This document shows positions 26,271-36,800 of a stretch of DNA of 64,000 nt, piece by piece. Source of the DNA: Sphingomonas yabuuchiae (GTDB taxonomy: Bacteria > Pseudomonadota > Alphaproteobacteria > Sphingomonadales > Sphingomonadaceae); assembly GCF_001477495.1 (NCBI RefSeq), contig NZ_LDTF01000051.1, positions 25,592 to 89,591 on the forward strand, given 5' to 3'. The position numbers were made by a program, and so were the translations under genes. The notes below the pieces were generated by a model. That model saw only the letters and a list, made by a program, of their open reading frames with translations, was not told the origin of the DNA and searched no databases. Each line of letters opens with the position of its first letter. The stretch's first letter is position 1.

Positions 26271-27161
26271 CTACCACGCCAGCATCAGCGCGATGGTGGC
26301 ATGCGGGACCACCGTCGCCGTCGTCCCACTTGGCGCGTCCAGTCGGCGCAGTCGGTCGTCCCTGACCAGCGCGAGGATATCGGCTTGCAAGGTCGCGGCG
26401 CTGCCGCCGAGCTTGACGGGATAGGCGATGGAGAGCCCTCCGCTGCCATAAACCCGCGTGCCGCTTTGCTCGGCGTAAAAGCCGTGCCAGCCGATACCGA
26501 CCAATAGCGGCACGCTGAGCGACGGTCCGTCCTCGCGCCGCGAAAGTGCGAAGGACGGACTGATCCCGGCAATGGTGTAAAGACCACCCTGCCCCTGCGT
26601 CCGGCGGGTGATCGCCGCGCGGGGCTTCAATCGACCAAGACCACGATCCGCCGCATAGAGGATGCTCAGGCTCGCTTCATGCGTGGTCGATGCCACCCCA
26701 TTAGGGCTGGTCTTGATCGTATAGGTCGCGGCGGTGGTCAGTCCTTCCGCAGGACGCCAGGCAAGCCCAAGCAGATTGTTGCTTTCATACCAAGCACGCG
26801 GCGCGACGCGCTCATCCGCTTGCGGCGCATGAAAGCCGTTGGAGCTTTGCCCGATGAGGAACAGGTCGCCGCTGCCATCCCGTCCGCGCCGAAGCACCAA
26901 CGCACCGCCAAAGGCGACATGCACCGGCACCCGGTCGAGCGCGGCATCATCGTCATCCAGCGCACCGCGAGCATAATCACCGTTGCGGATGTCGAGCGTT
27001 ACGACCGGATGCCAATTCCTGCCCCGGTCCTCTACGTCGATCTCGGAAAGCGTGGCATCCTCGGTATCGGCAAACGGAATGGACTGACCCCTGGCAGGGC
27101 CAGCGACCGCGACGATGGCTAACAAGATAGCCGCCATCGCCGCACCATGTCCGCGTCTCAC
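26271..27161 (-). CDS. Hypothetical exported protein, possibly an outer-membrane barrel
   Basis: A 296-residue protein that I cannot place in a family. It has a signal peptide (AAMAAILLAIVAVAGPARGQ), then alternating hydrophobic/polar segments rich in Gly, Ser and Tyr, with an aromatic C-terminal residue (TIALMLAW). Those are properties of small outer-membrane beta-barrels, so that is the best structural guess. The GTG at 27161 overlaps the stop of the upstream sugar-dehydrogenase gene (GTGA); ATG 27137 is the alternative. Coupling suggests that it serves with the PQQ dehydrogenase, but the function is open. Confidence 0.65.
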   Translation of the reverse strand: MRRGHGAAMAAILLAIVAVAGPARGQSIPFADTEDATLSEIDVEDRGRNWHPVVTLDIRNGDYARGALDDDDAALDRVPVHVAFGGALVLRRGRDGSGDLFLIGQSSNGFHAPQADERVAPRAWYESNNLLGLAWRPAEGLTTAATYTIKTSPNGVASTTHEASLSILYAADRGLGRLKPRAAITRRTQGQGGLYTIAGISPSFALSRREDGPSLSVPLLVGIGWHGFYAEQSGTRVYGSGGLSIAYPVKLGGSAATLQADILALVRDDRLRRLDAPSGTTATVVPHATIALMLAW

Positions 27162-28429
27162 GAAGCCCGGCGGACCAGCCAGACTGTATCACCCGCATCA
27201 TCCAGCACGAAAATTGCGCCGTCCTCGCGCGTCTGGATGCTGACCGGGCGACCATAGACCTCGCCCTTCCTGGCATCGGCGACGAAGCCGGTCAGGAAGG
27301 GCTGCAGCGCGGCGGTCGGGCGGCCACCCGAAAACGGCACGGCGAGCACATCATAGCCGCTGAAGCTGGACCGGTTCCACGAACCATGTCGTGCGACATA
27401 GGCGGTTTGCCCGTTATTCCCCTTGTCGAACGCCATACCCAGCGCGGCGGCATGGGCGCCGACCGCAACGTCGGGCATCAGCGTGGTCGCGAGCAGATCG
27501 CGACGCTCATTGGCGTGGCGGGGATCCTGCTTTCCGTAATAGCTGTACGGCCAGCCATAGAAGCCGCCTTCCTTCACGCCGACCAAATAGTCGGGCGAGA
27601 TATCGTCGCCGATTTCGTCCCGCTCGTTGACCGCCGTCCACAACACCCCGCCGGGTGCCCAGGCCATGCCGACCGGATTGCGCAGCCCCGAGGCGTAAAG
27701 CCGCTCGCGTCCGCTCGCCAGATCAACCGCCAGGATCGCGGCGCGCCGCTTTTCCTCGTCCATGCCGAACTCGCCGACATTCGAGGCCGAGCCGACCGAG
27801 ACGTAGAGCGTGCGTCCATCCGGGCTGAGCAGCAGATTGCGGGTCCAGTGATTGTTATAACCCCCGGCGGGCAACGCGATCAGCGGCTTGGGTGCGGCAG
27901 TGATGGTCGTTTGGCCGGGCTGGAAGGGAAAGCTCACCACGCCGTCGGTGTTCGCGACATACAGCCGCCCGTCGACATATTGCATGCCGAATGGCTGGTT
28001 CAGTCCCTCGCGCAGCACGAAGCGCTGTTCCGCCACCCCGTCCCGGTCCGCATCGCGCAAGAGCGTCAGACGATTGGCGCTGAAGCCGGTGGTCTTCGAT
28101 AAAGCCTGCCCACGTTGCACCTCGGGATCGGCGTCGAGCTTGGGCTTGGTCCGCGCCTCCGCGACGATCACATCGCCATTGGGCAGCAGCAGCGCCTGGC
28201 GTGGATAATCGAGCCCGCCAGCGAACTTCACCACCTCATAGCCGCGCGGGGCGACGGGCTTGCGTCCTTCCGGCCAGCCGATGGTCTTGGGATGGTTGAC
28301 CACCGACTCCGTCGCATAGGGCTCGGGCTGGGGCGGCAGTCCGACGACCTTTGACGCCGATTGGGCAGAGGCCCCGCCTGCGACCATGGTCGAGGCGAGA
28401 AGAAGATGGGCGAAGGCGATCCTGTTCAT
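27158..28429 (-). CDS. PQQ-dependent sugar dehydrogenase (glucose/sorbosone dehydrogenase family)
   Basis: A 423-residue periplasmic six-bladed beta-propeller oxidoreductase. A signal peptide (MNRIAFAHLLLASTMVAGGA, cut after ASA) is followed by GSDH-family segments: FAGGLDYPRQALLLPNGDVI, GLNQPFGMQYVDGRLYVAN, GYNNHWTRNLLLSPDGRTL, YASGLRNPVGMAWAP, and EGGFYGWPYSYYGK. Such enzymes oxidise aldoses with bound PQQ; the sugar here is unknown. ATG 28429 has a GGGAG ribosome-binding site five bases upstream. It follows the hexuronate transporter on the same strand, so it probably belongs to the sugar-acid locus. Confidence 0.87.
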   Translation of the reverse strand: MNRIAFAHLLLASTMVAGGASAQSASKVVGLPPQPEPYATESVVNHPKTIGWPEGRKPVAPRGYEVVKFAGGLDYPRQALLLPNGDVIVAEARTKPKLDADPEVQRGQALSKTTGFSANRLTLLRDADRDGVAEQRFVLREGLNQPFGMQYVDGRLYVANTDGVVSFPFQPGQTTITAAPKPLIALPAGGYNNHWTRNLLLSPDGRTLYVSVGSASNVGEFGMDEEKRRAAILAVDLASGRERLYASGLRNPVGMAWAPGGVLWTAVNERDEIGDDISPDYLVGVKEGGFYGWPYSYYGKQDPRHANERRDLLATTLMPDVAVGAHAAALGMAFDKGNNGQTAYVARHGSWNRSSFSGYDVLAVPFSGGRPTAALQPFLTGFVADARKGEVYGRPVSIQTREDGAIFVLDDAGDTVWLVRRAS

Positions 28430-28506
28430 ATTGGCTCCCGGCTGCTTGCAGCGAGGAACCACCCGATCCGGCCATATGTCCGCCGCCGCGATCGGGACAT
28501 GAAATG

Positions 28507-29826
28507 TTACATGGGGTGGATGCGCACGTCGCGGTAGCGCGGATTGAGGATATGGAAGATCAACAGCGCGACGAGATAGGCGACGCCGCATGCAATGAAG
28601 AAGGGCTGATAGCTCCCCACCCGGTCGAGCAACGCACCCAACGCCTTGGACGCGATGAACCCGCCGGTCGCCCCGGCAAAACCGCCCAGCCCGATCAAGG
28701 TCCCCTGCGCATAACGCGGAAACTGGTCGCCGGGCAGCGCGAAGAGATTGGTCGAAAAGCCCTGATGCGCGGCGCAGGCCAGGCCGATCATCGCCACCGC
28801 GACCCAGATGCTGCTCGCCTGGGCGGCGAACATCACCGGCAATGCGAACAGCGCGCAGGCGAACATCGCCTGCTTGCGCGCCCGGCCCGTTTCGACGCCG
28901 CGCTTCAAGAGCCGTGAAGAATACCAGCCGCCGACGATCGCCCCGACATCGGCCATGATATAGATGGCGACCAGCGGCGGACCGAAATTCTTCAGGTCAT
29001 AGCCGTAGCGGCTGTGGAAGAAGTCCGGCAGCCAGAACAGGAAGGTCCACCAGACCGGATCGATCAGGAAGCGTCCGGTCATATAGGACCAGGACTCGCG
29101 GTGCCGCAGCACGGTCAGGAAGCCTGCGCGGCCTACCGTTTCGACCGGCTCGGCTTCGATCCACGCTCGCTCCTCGGAACTGATGCGCGGATGGCTGTGG
29201 GGCGGGTGGTACAGCCGCCACCACGCCGTCAGCCAGACGAGGTTGAACAGCCCGGTGATGATGAAGGCCCAGCGCCAGTCGAGCACCAGATCGGCGATCA
29301 GGAAGCCGACGAGAAGCGGCGTCACCACCGCGCCGACATTGGCCCCGGCGTTGAAGATGCCGATGGCCATGGCGCGTTCCTTCTTCGGGAACCATTGCGA
29401 GGCGGCCGCCAGTGCCGAGGGGAAAGTCCCCGCCTCCCCCAGCGCCAGCGGAATGCGGGCGAGCGCGAAGCCGGTGGTCGAGGTGACGAGCGTCTGCGCG
29501 AAATGGCCGACCGTCCACGCCCCCATCGCCAGCAGATAGCCCGCCCGCGGCCCGATCCGGTCGATCAGCCAACCGAACAGCAGGAAACCCAGGCCATAGG
29601 CGACCTGGAAATAGCCGGTGATGTCGCCGTAACCGCTATTGGTCCACCCATAGAGCGCCGTCAGCTGCGGCTTGAGCACACCGAGAACCAACCGGTCGAT
29701 GTAGCTCAGTACGACAGCGGCGAAGAGCAATCCGCAGATGACCCAGCGCACTCGCCCGCGCGGCGGCGGCACGGCTTGGGCGACGGTGTCGGGCGCTGCG
29801 GCGGCGGCCTGGGTCAGGTCGCTCAC
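28507..29826 (-). CDS. MFS transporter, hexuronate (ExuT-like, ACS family)
   Basis: A 439-residue major-facilitator transporter with twelve predicted helices. The N-terminal half resembles the anion:cation symporter (ACS) group that includes ExuT: VLSYIDRLVLGVLKPQL, GWLIDRIGPRAGYLLAMGAW and ALGEAGTFPSALAAASQWFP with KKERAMAIGIFNAGANVGAV. It starts with GTG one base after the manD stop, with GGAG eight bases upstream, so the two are one operon. Uptake of glucuronate or a related uronic acid across the inner membrane is the likely role, from family and context. Confidence 0.9.
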   Translation of the reverse strand: MSDLTQAAAAAPDTVAQAVPPPRGRVRWVICGLLFAAVVLSYIDRLVLGVLKPQLTALYGWTNSGYGDITGYFQVAYGLGFLLFGWLIDRIGPRAGYLLAMGAWTVGHFAQTLVTSTTGFALARIPLALGEAGTFPSALAAASQWFPKKERAMAIGIFNAGANVGAVVTPLLVGFLIADLVLDWRWAFIITGLFNLVWLTAWWRLYHPPHSHPRISSEERAWIEAEPVETVGRAGFLTVLRHRESWSYMTGRFLIDPVWWTFLFWLPDFFHSRYGYDLKNFGPPLVAIYIMADVGAIVGGWYSSRLLKRGVETGRARKQAMFACALFALPVMFAAQASSIWVAVAMIGLACAAHQGFSTNLFALPGDQFPRYAQGTLIGLGGFAGATGGFIASKALGALLDRVGSYQPFFIACGVAYLVALLIFHILNPRYRDVRIHPM

Positions 29827-29827
29827 C

Positions 29828-31039
29828 TTACCAACTCCACAAGGTCCCGTCCTCCAGACGGTTCACCGGCAGATAGGCCCGCTTGTAAGGATAGGTTTCC
29901 GCCAACGCCTCGTCGATCTCGACGCCCAGGCCGGGGGCATCACCGGGATGCATCATGCCGTCTTCGAACCGGTAATGATGCGGGAAGACCGCATCCGTCT
30001 CATCGGTGTGCGGCATATGTTCCTGGATGCCGAAATTGGGGATCGACAGCCCGAAATGCAGCGCCGCCGCCATGGTGACGGGCGACAGATCGGTCGCGCC
30101 GTGACAGCCGGTTCGCACCTGGTAAAGGTCCGCCAGCGAGGCGATCTGCCGCAAATGGGTCAGGCCACCCGCATGGACGACGGTGGCGCGGATATAGTCG
30201 ATCAGCCTGTTCTCGATCAAATGCTTGGCATCCCAGACCGAGTTGAAAATCTCGCCCACCGCCAGCGGCGTCGTCGTATGCTGGCGGATCAGGCGGAATG
30301 CGTCCTGATCCTCGGCCGGGGTCGCGTCCTCGATCCAGAAGGGGCGATAGGGTTCCAAATCCTTGCCCAGCCGCGCCGCCTCGATCGGGGTCAGCCGATG
30401 GTGGACGTCGTGGAGCAGATGCACGTCCCAACCCAGCGCCTCGCGCGCCGCCGCGAAAAGTTCGGGCACGACCCGTAAGTACTTCTCGGTCGACCAGACG
30501 CTTTCGCTGGGCAGGTCGGCATCGGCGGGCTCGTAACGCTGTCCCGCCTTGGCGACGCCATAGGTGGAGGCGAGGCCCGGCACGCCGCATTGCAGGCGGA
30601 TCGCGCGATACCCCTCGTCGCGGTGGCGGATCGCGGTGGCGATCGTATCCTCGATCGACGTGCCATTGGCGTGGCAATAGACCATGCAGCCTTCCCGCGC
30701 CGCCCCGCCCAGCAACTGATAGACGGGCAGTCCGGCGATCTTGCCCTTGATATCCCACAGCGCCATGTCGACGGCCGCGATCGCGGTCATGGTCACCGGC
30801 CCGCGCCGCCAGTACGCTCCCTTGTAGAGATACTGCCAGATATCCTCGATCCGGTGCGCCTCGCGCCCGATCAGGCAGGGGATGACGTGATCCTGCAGAT
30901 AGCTGGCGACTGCCATCTCGCGCCCGTTGAGCGTGGCATCACCCAGGCCGGTGGTACCGTCGTCGCATTCGATCTTCAGCGTGACGAAATTGCGTCCTGG
31001 CGACGTGACGATCAGGCGGGCGGAAACGATCTTGGGCAT
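29828..31039 (-). CDS. manD: D-mannonate dehydratase ManD (enolase superfamily)
   Basis: A 403-residue enolase-superfamily enzyme converting D-mannonate to 2-keto-3-deoxygluconate in glucuronate breakdown. It matches the Novosphingobium-type ManD in length. Motifs include [20 protein letters not shown] at the N-terminus, [20 protein letters not shown], the metal/catalytic [19 protein letters not shown] and [11 protein letters not shown], and [23 protein letters not shown] 31039 ([11 protein letters not shown]) with an upstream AGGACG is preferred over the longer frame. It is divergent from the alpha-glucuronidase, sharing a promoter region that holds a xyl-box-like operator. Confidence 0.95.
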   Translation of the reverse strand: MPKIVSARLIVTSPGRNFVTLKIECDDGTTGLGDATLNGREMAVASYLQDHVIPCLIGREAHRIEDIWQYLYKGAYWRRGPVTMTAIAAVDMALWDIKGKIAGLPVYQLLGGAAREGCMVYCHANGTSIEDTIATAIRHRDEGYRAIRLQCGVPGLASTYGVAKAGQRYEPADADLPSESVWSTEKYLRVVPELFAAAREALGWDVHLLHDVHHRLTPIEAARLGKDLEPYRPFWIEDATPAEDQDAFRLIRQHTTTPLAVGEIFNSVWDAKHLIENRLIDYIRATVVHAGGLTHLRQIASLADLYQVRTGCHGATDLSPVTMAAALHFGLSIPNFGIQEHMPHTDETDAVFPHHYRFEDGMMHPGDAPGLGVEIDEALAETYPYKRAYLPVNRLEDGTLWSW

Positions 31040-31187
31040 GGGAACGTCCTTCAGGCGAATGGGGGCGCGACGAAGGGACGGCCGCACGAAGCGGCATGGC
31101 CGGTCATGGGGCGGGTCATAGGTTGCCACCTGGTCATTCAGGCCCCTCCTGTCAGGCAGCCGGTCCGACCCGACTTGCCAATTGGTC

Positions 31188-31201
31188 TGATAGCGGTAAC
31201 G
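31188..31201. promoter_or_regulatory. xyl-box-like LacI-family operator between manD and the alpha-glucuronidase
   Basis: TGATAGCGGTAACG matches 11 of 14 positions of the xyl-box TGGTAGCGCTAACA known from Xanthomonas xylan genes (recalled from literature). It sits 51-64 bases upstream of the glucuronidase start. A better palindrome of the same type precedes the TonB receptor at 33618-33631. A neighbouring CCAATTGG at 31178-31185 could be a second regulator's half-site. Confidence 0.5.
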
Positions 31202-31251
31202 TGCGGGCCAAGCGTCGGCTTGTCAATCGCCGACACATCGGGAGAGTATGG

Positions 31252-33345
31252 ATGAAACGGATTCGCGCATGGACCACCGCGCTGTCCCTGTCATTGGTCG
31301 CACTGCCATTTCCGGCAGCGGCGGAAGATGGTTATGCGCTATGGCTGCGCAACGTCGCACCATCGGTCGGACAGGTGAATGTCAGAGTGTCAGGGGTGTC
31401 GCCGACGCTGGATCTGGCGGGCGCCGAACTGCGCCGCGCGCTGCGCGCCGGTACGCCGCCCGTGCTGGTGGCGACCGCATCGGACCTCGCCCTTCGCCCA
31501 TTGCGCCTGCCGTTCGAGGGACTGGGTGAGGAAGGGTATCTGGTCCGCGCGGTCATGCTGGGTGACCAGAGGGTCATTCTGGTCGCGGGAAACAGCGATC
31601 TCGGTGCGCTCTATGGTGCCTTCGCGCTGATCCGCCATCTCGCCACCGGCGGTACGGCGGATGGCGTTGCGCTCCGCTCGGCGCCCAAGGTCAAGCTGCG
31701 CGTGCTCAACCATTGGGACAATCTCGATGAGACGGTTGAGCGCGGCTATGCGGGCCAGTCACTATGGGACTGGTGGACGCTGCCAGACTTCCGCAATCCC
31801 CGCTACACCGACTATGCCCGCGCCAATGCCTCGATCGGCATCAACGGCAGCGTCCTGAACAACGTCAACGCCAAGGCCGACAGCCTGACCGCGCCCTATA
31901 TCGCCAAGGCCGCGGCGCTGGCGGACGTGTTCCGGCCCTGGGGCATCAAGGTCTATCTGTCGGTCCGCTTCTCCGCACCGATCGAGTTGGGCGGATTGAA
32001 GACCGCCGATCCGCGTGATCCGGCGGTGGCGGCATGGTGGAAGGCGAAGGCCGACGAAATCTATCGCACCATCCCAGATTTCGGCGGCTTCTTAGTCAAG
32101 GCCAATAGCGAGGACCAGCCCGGCCCGCGTGACTATGGCGCATCCCATGCCGATGGCGCGAACATGCTCGCCGCTGCGGTGAAACCCCATGGCGGCATCG
32201 TGATGTGGCGAGCCTTTGTCTACGCCGAAACCGATCCCGAGGATCGCGCGAAACAGGCCTACACCGAATTCAAGCCGCTCGACGGCAAGTTCGCCGACAA
32301 TGTGCTGGTACAAGTGAAAAACGGCGCGATCGACTTCCAGCCGCGCGAACCCTTTCACCCGCTGTTCGGCGCGATGCCGCGCACACCGCTGATGATCGAA
32401 TTCCAGATCACCAAGGAATATCTGGGGTTTGCGACTCACCTCGCCTATCTCGGCCCGCTCTTCACCGAGGTGCTGGACGCAAAGACCGGGCAGAAGCCGG
32501 GCGAGACGGTGGCCGATGTCGTCGACGGCCAGGCCGAGCATCACAAACTCTCCGGCATGGCGGGCGTCGCCAATATCGGGCGCGACCGCGACTGGAGCGG
32601 ATCGACCTTCAACCAGGCGAACTGGTACGCCTTTGGCCGTCTGGCCTGGGACCCCGATCTGTCCGCAGAGGATATCGCACGCGCCTGGGCCGCCCAGACG
32701 TTTGGCACCGACCGCCAGGTCATCGATACCGTCACCGCGATGATGATGGGAAGCCGGGAGGCGGTGGTCGACTATACCGGTGCACTGGGCCTCGCGCATC
32801 TGATGGCGACGGGTCATCATTATGGACCGGGGCCATGGGTGTCCGAACTGGCACGGCCGGAATGGAACCCGACCTATTATCACCGCGCCGACGCGAACGG
32901 GATCGGCTTCGATCGCACCGCCACGGGCAGCAATGCGGTCAGCCAATATGCGGGGCCGGTCGCCAAGGCCTTTGCCAAGCCGGAGACGACACCGGAGGCC
33001 CTGCTGCTCTGGTTTCACCATGTGCCCTGGGACAGGCGGATGGCGAGCGGTCGCACCCTTTGGGAGGATCTGGTGGCCCATTACGACCGTGGCGTCGCCT
33101 ATGTCGCACAGATGCAAAAACAGTGGGACGGCCTGCGCCCGAAGATCGATGCCGAACGGTGGCAGAAGACCGCGACCTATCTTGCCGTCCAGGAGCGGGA
33201 AGCCCGCTGGTGGCGCGATGCAAGCCTGGCCTACTGGATGTCGGTCAACCACCGCCCCCTGCCCGCCGGGGTACGCGCGCCGGACCATGATCTGGCCTGG
33301 TACAAGGCACAGCGCTCCCCCTACGCGCCCGGCCATACCTCGTAG
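31252..33345 (+). CDS. Alpha-glucuronidase, glycoside hydrolase family 67
   Basis: A 697-residue exported GH67 enzyme, which removes (4-O-methyl-)glucuronic acid from the end of xylo-oligosaccharides. A signal peptide (ALSLSLVALPFPAAA) precedes the catalytic protein. Catalytic carboxylates are seen at the family positions: Glu287 in VKANSEDQPGP, Asp361 in KNGAIDFQPREP and Glu389 in FQITKEYLG. RVLNHWDNLDETVERGYAG is the usual GH67 N-terminal landmark. ATG 31252 has a GGGAGAG ribosome-binding site. The released glucuronate would enter via the adjacent MFS carrier and be processed by ManD after isomerisation and reduction by enzymes not in this window. Confidence 0.96.
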   Translation: MKRIRAWTTALSLSLVALPFPAAAEDGYALWLRNVAPSVGQVNVRVSGVSPTLDLAGAELRRALRAGTPPVLVATASDLALRPLRLPFEGLGEEGYLVRAVMLGDQRVILVAGNSDLGALYGAFALIRHLATGGTADGVALRSAPKVKLRVLNHWDNLDETVERGYAGQSLWDWWTLPDFRNPRYTDYARANASIGINGSVLNNVNAKADSLTAPYIAKAAALADVFRPWGIKVYLSVRFSAPIELGGLKTADPRDPAVAAWWKAKADEIYRTIPDFGGFLVKANSEDQPGPRDYGASHADGANMLAAAVKPHGGIVMWRAFVYAETDPEDRAKQAYTEFKPLDGKFADNVLVQVKNGAIDFQPREPFHPLFGAMPRTPLMIEFQITKEYLGFATHLAYLGPLFTEVLDAKTGQKPGETVADVVDGQAEHHKLSGMAGVANIGRDRDWSGSTFNQANWYAFGRLAWDPDLSAEDIARAWAAQTFGTDRQVIDTVTAMMMGSREAVVDYTGALGLAHLMATGHHYGPGPWVSELARPEWNPTYYHRADANGIGFDRTATGSNAVSQYAGPVAKAFAKPETTPEALLLWFHHVPWDRRMASGRTLWEDLVAHYDRGVAYVAQMQKQWDGLRPKIDAERWQKTATYLAVQEREARWWRDASLAYWMSVNHRPLPAGVRAPDHDLAWYKAQRSPYAPGHTS

Positions 33346-33354
33346 GACAATCGT

Positions 33355-33382
33355 TGGTCGCAGCCCGCCCTGGCTGCGACCA
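33355..33382. terminator. Strong hairpin after the alpha-glucuronidase gene
   Basis: TGGTCGCAGCC-CGCCCT-GGCTGCGACCA forms a perfect 11-bp stem with a 6-nt loop, starting ten bases after the GH67 stop codon. No T-tract follows, so it may be a processing or Rho-linked 3' end rather than a classical intrinsic terminator. Confidence 0.5.
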
Positions 33383-33837
33383 TCCGCTCCACCGCATCGG
33401 CAAAACCAGCGAGTCCCGATTTGGTCGGGCCGATGCGGCCTATACTTGCCAGATTATAAATCGATTGCAGTTTAACTTGCCTGCTATCGAACTTGGCAAG
33501 TTGAAATGCAGATGTCTCAACACGAGACGGCAAAGCTGTGGCAGAACAGCCATAGTTCGACATGATCCCACTGCGGCCTAACCAATTTGCATTGACTTGT
33601 GGACCAATAGCGCAGAACGATAGCGCTATCAGCATACGCCGCATCAGACGGTCGGAGGGGATAGCATGGTTGACGGCATCATCACGGGCGACTCAGTGGC
33701 AGACCGCGTGGCGCAGCGCCCCGGCCACTGTCGCGCCCCGTCGGCCGGCTGATCCGCCGCCGCCACCTACACCGATACATCCCAAATTATTCCGCATGTC
33801 GCGACGAACGACAGCGGACCGCAAGAGAGGACCTGAC
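33383..33837. other. Long leader region of the TonB receptor gene
   Basis: About 455 non-coding bases. It holds an 8-bp inverted repeat AACTTGCC (33474-33481)/GGCAAGTT (33495-33502), with a further ACTTGCC at 33444-33450, and an ACCAATT half-site near 33581. A plausible -35 (TTGACT, 33592-33597) stands before the GATAGCGCTATC palindrome, which would overlap the -10. The transcript leader would be roughly 200 nt. No coding region is convincing. Confidence 0.45.
33618..33631. promoter_or_regulatory. xyl-box-like palindromic operator upstream of the TonB receptor
   Basis: CGATAGCGCTATCA contains the perfect 12-bp palindrome GATAGCGCTATC with a central GC, typical of LacI-family operators, and resembles the operator at 31188-31201. 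It starts 20 bases after a TTGACT -35 candidate, so repressor binding would block the promoter. No LacI gene lies next to it; the one in this window is 26 kb away. Confidence 0.55.
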
Positions 33838-36800
33838 ATGAAATCCGTGCCCACCATCCGCCTCAGCCGCATCGCCCTGCTATGCGCCACGGCCGTCGGC
33901 GCGATGAGCGCATCGACCGCCTGGGCGCAGGCGGTTCCGGCCCCGCAAGGGCAGATACTCAATGACGGCCAGGATAACGGCCCCTCCGTGCCGCCCGCGC
34001 CGCAGACCGACCAGACCCAGGGGACCCCGTCCGAGGACATCGTCGTTACCGGTTATCGCTCGAGCCTAGCCAAGTCGACCAACGCCAAGCGCGCGTCGAC
34101 CGGCTTCACCGACTCGATCTTCGCCGAGGATATCGGCAAGTTCCCGGACACCAACATCGCGGAGTCCTTCAACCGCATTCCAGGCGTCACCATCACCCGC
34201 GACGTGACCGGCGAGGGCACCAACGTCGCCATTCGCGGCTTGGGGTCGAACTTCACCAACGTGACCTTGAACGGCGCGCCGATCGCGGTCGCCTCGTCGG
34301 GTTCGACCGACGCGCAGGGCACCGATCGCTCGGTCGACCTCAGCTTCTTCCCGACCGACCTGTTCACCAAGCTGACCGTGAACAAGAGCTACACCGCCGA
34401 CCTGCTGGAAGGTGGCGCGGCGGGCAATATCGACCTGCGTTCGGCCCGTCCGTTCGACCGCAGCGGCCCCTTCCTCGCCTATAATATCCAGGGATCGAAG
34501 CAGACGCCGGAAGACCGTATCGGTGCACGCGGCTCGCTGATCGGCAGCTGGCGCAACGAAACGTTCGGCGTGCTGGCGGGCGTGTCGGCGCAGCGGCTGT
34601 TCACCGATACGCGCGGTTTCGAGACGATCGGCTATACCAACCCGGCGCTGACGGCGGCGCAGTGCGGCGCGACCAGCGGCTGCAACAGCACCGGCGGCGG
34701 CAACTGGACGATCCCGGCGACGGTGCCGGTCGGCGCCGGTGCGGGCCTCGTTCCCGGCACGGTGATCGATCGCAACTTCCTGCTCGCCAACAATCCGGGC
34801 GCGACCATCCAGCAGATCGACAACGGCCTGCTGCCGCGCCTGGGCCGCGTCACCAGCATTCGTGGCCCGCGCGACCGCATCAACGCGATCCTGAGCGCCG
34901 AATATCGCCCGACCGACGAGCTGCATTTCTATGTCGACGGTCTGTACGGCTTCAAGAAGAACGAGCTGATCCGTGAGAACATGGCCTGGATCGTCCGCAA
35001 CGGCGCGATCATCCCGACCAACCTGACCTTCGACAAGTCCGATTGCAGCGCGGGCTGCACCGTCACCGGCGGCACCTTCGCCAACGCCCAGTTCTTCAAC
35101 GAATTCCGCCCCTATACTGAGACGACGCGCCTCTGGAGCGTCAATCCCGGTGCCGAGTGGCAGATCAACGACAAGTTGAAGCTGAACTTCCAAGGCAATT
35201 ATGCCCGCTCGACCTTCCACCGCGAAAGCCCGACCGTCGGCATGACGACGCCGCTGGGCGTCGGCAACACCGTCACCTTCTCGAACACCGGCGGCATTCC
35301 GACGATCACCAGCGCGCTGGACCTGAACGATCCGAAGAATTTTGGCTGGTATGCGGGCAGCCGCGTCAACCTGCAGGACGAGCGTCGCCTGAACATCAAC
35401 AAGGGGCTTCGCGGCGACCTGACCTGGGGCGATACCGCGCTAAACCTGAAGGTCGGTGGCGCCTATGACGATACGTCGCGCCGCATCCGGGGCTTCGACA
35501 ACAGCCAATATTGGCAGAATGCGGTCTGCGGCAACAATCCGAACGTCGCCGTCCCCTCGCCCAACTCGCAGCCGCCCTGCGAAGGCCTGAACGCGCCGGG
35601 TGCGGCCCCTGCCGGCTATCCGACCTATCCGGGCTATGGCACCGGCTTCAGCTCGGGCATGAGCGGCCCCGTCAGCTATGGCGGTTCGCTGATCCCCAAC
35701 AGCGCGGCGTCCAGCTATCTGTCGCCCGGACCGGCGGGTTTCGTGACGGTCAACTGGCCCGCCTTCGCCAAGGCCAGCAATTACCAGTTCTTCCACGACA
35801 ATGCGCCCGAGAATGGCGGCGCGAACACCGGCGCCAGCGCAGGCTTCATCCGCGAGGTCGTGAAGTCGGCTTTCGCGACCGTCAACGGCGCGCAGGAACT
35901 GGGGGGCAACACGCTGCGCTTCAACGTCGGCCTGCGCTACGTCAACACGATCCAGACCATCTCGGGCCGCGTCTCGCTTCCCGATCCCCGCAACACGACC
36001 GCCAGCGGCGCGACGCTGCCCGATGGCAGCCGCTACCCGAGCATCATCAACATCGCCGAAACGCGGAACGTCTATTCGGAATGGCTGCCCGCCGCGACCT
36101 TCGCCTATGACATCGGCGACCATGCGGTGGTCCGCGTCGCGGGTTCGCGCACCATGACCCGTCCGGACCCGTCGGCGCAGCTGCCGGGCATCAACTTCGG
36201 CGCGCCGTCAGCCGACCAGGCCTCGATCGGCAATCCGGCGCTGGCGCCCTATCTGTCGACCAATCTCGACCTGGGCTTCGAATATTATACCGGCCGTGAG
36301 GGCGTGATCAGCTTCAACGCATTCCGCAAGTCGCTGGAAGGTTTCACGACGACCGCGATCAGCACGGTGCCCTTCTCCAACCTGGCGCAGTACGGCATCA
36401 CCTATGACACGCTGAACCCGACGCAGCAGATCGCGATCAACTCGCGTGGTGGCCCGAGCCAGGCGCAGGTGCAGGTTACCTCGCAGGTCAACGTACCCAA
36501 CAAGCTGACCATCAATGGCCTGGAATTCCAGTGGGTTCAGCCGCTAGACTTCCTGACCCGGTCGCTTGGCATCACGGGCTTCGGGTTCAACGCCAACGCT
36601 ACGATCGTCGACCAGCGCAGCGACGGCCCGGCCATCGCCTTCGGCGTCGCGCCCTTCACCTACAACATCACCGGCTATTACGAAAAGAACGGCGTGATGC
36701 TGCGGGTCGCCACGACCTCGCGTCAGGGCGCGCAGAACAGCGGCGCGGCGCAGAACGGCATCCCGGCCGCCGCGCTGTTCGGTACCGACTATACCACCTA

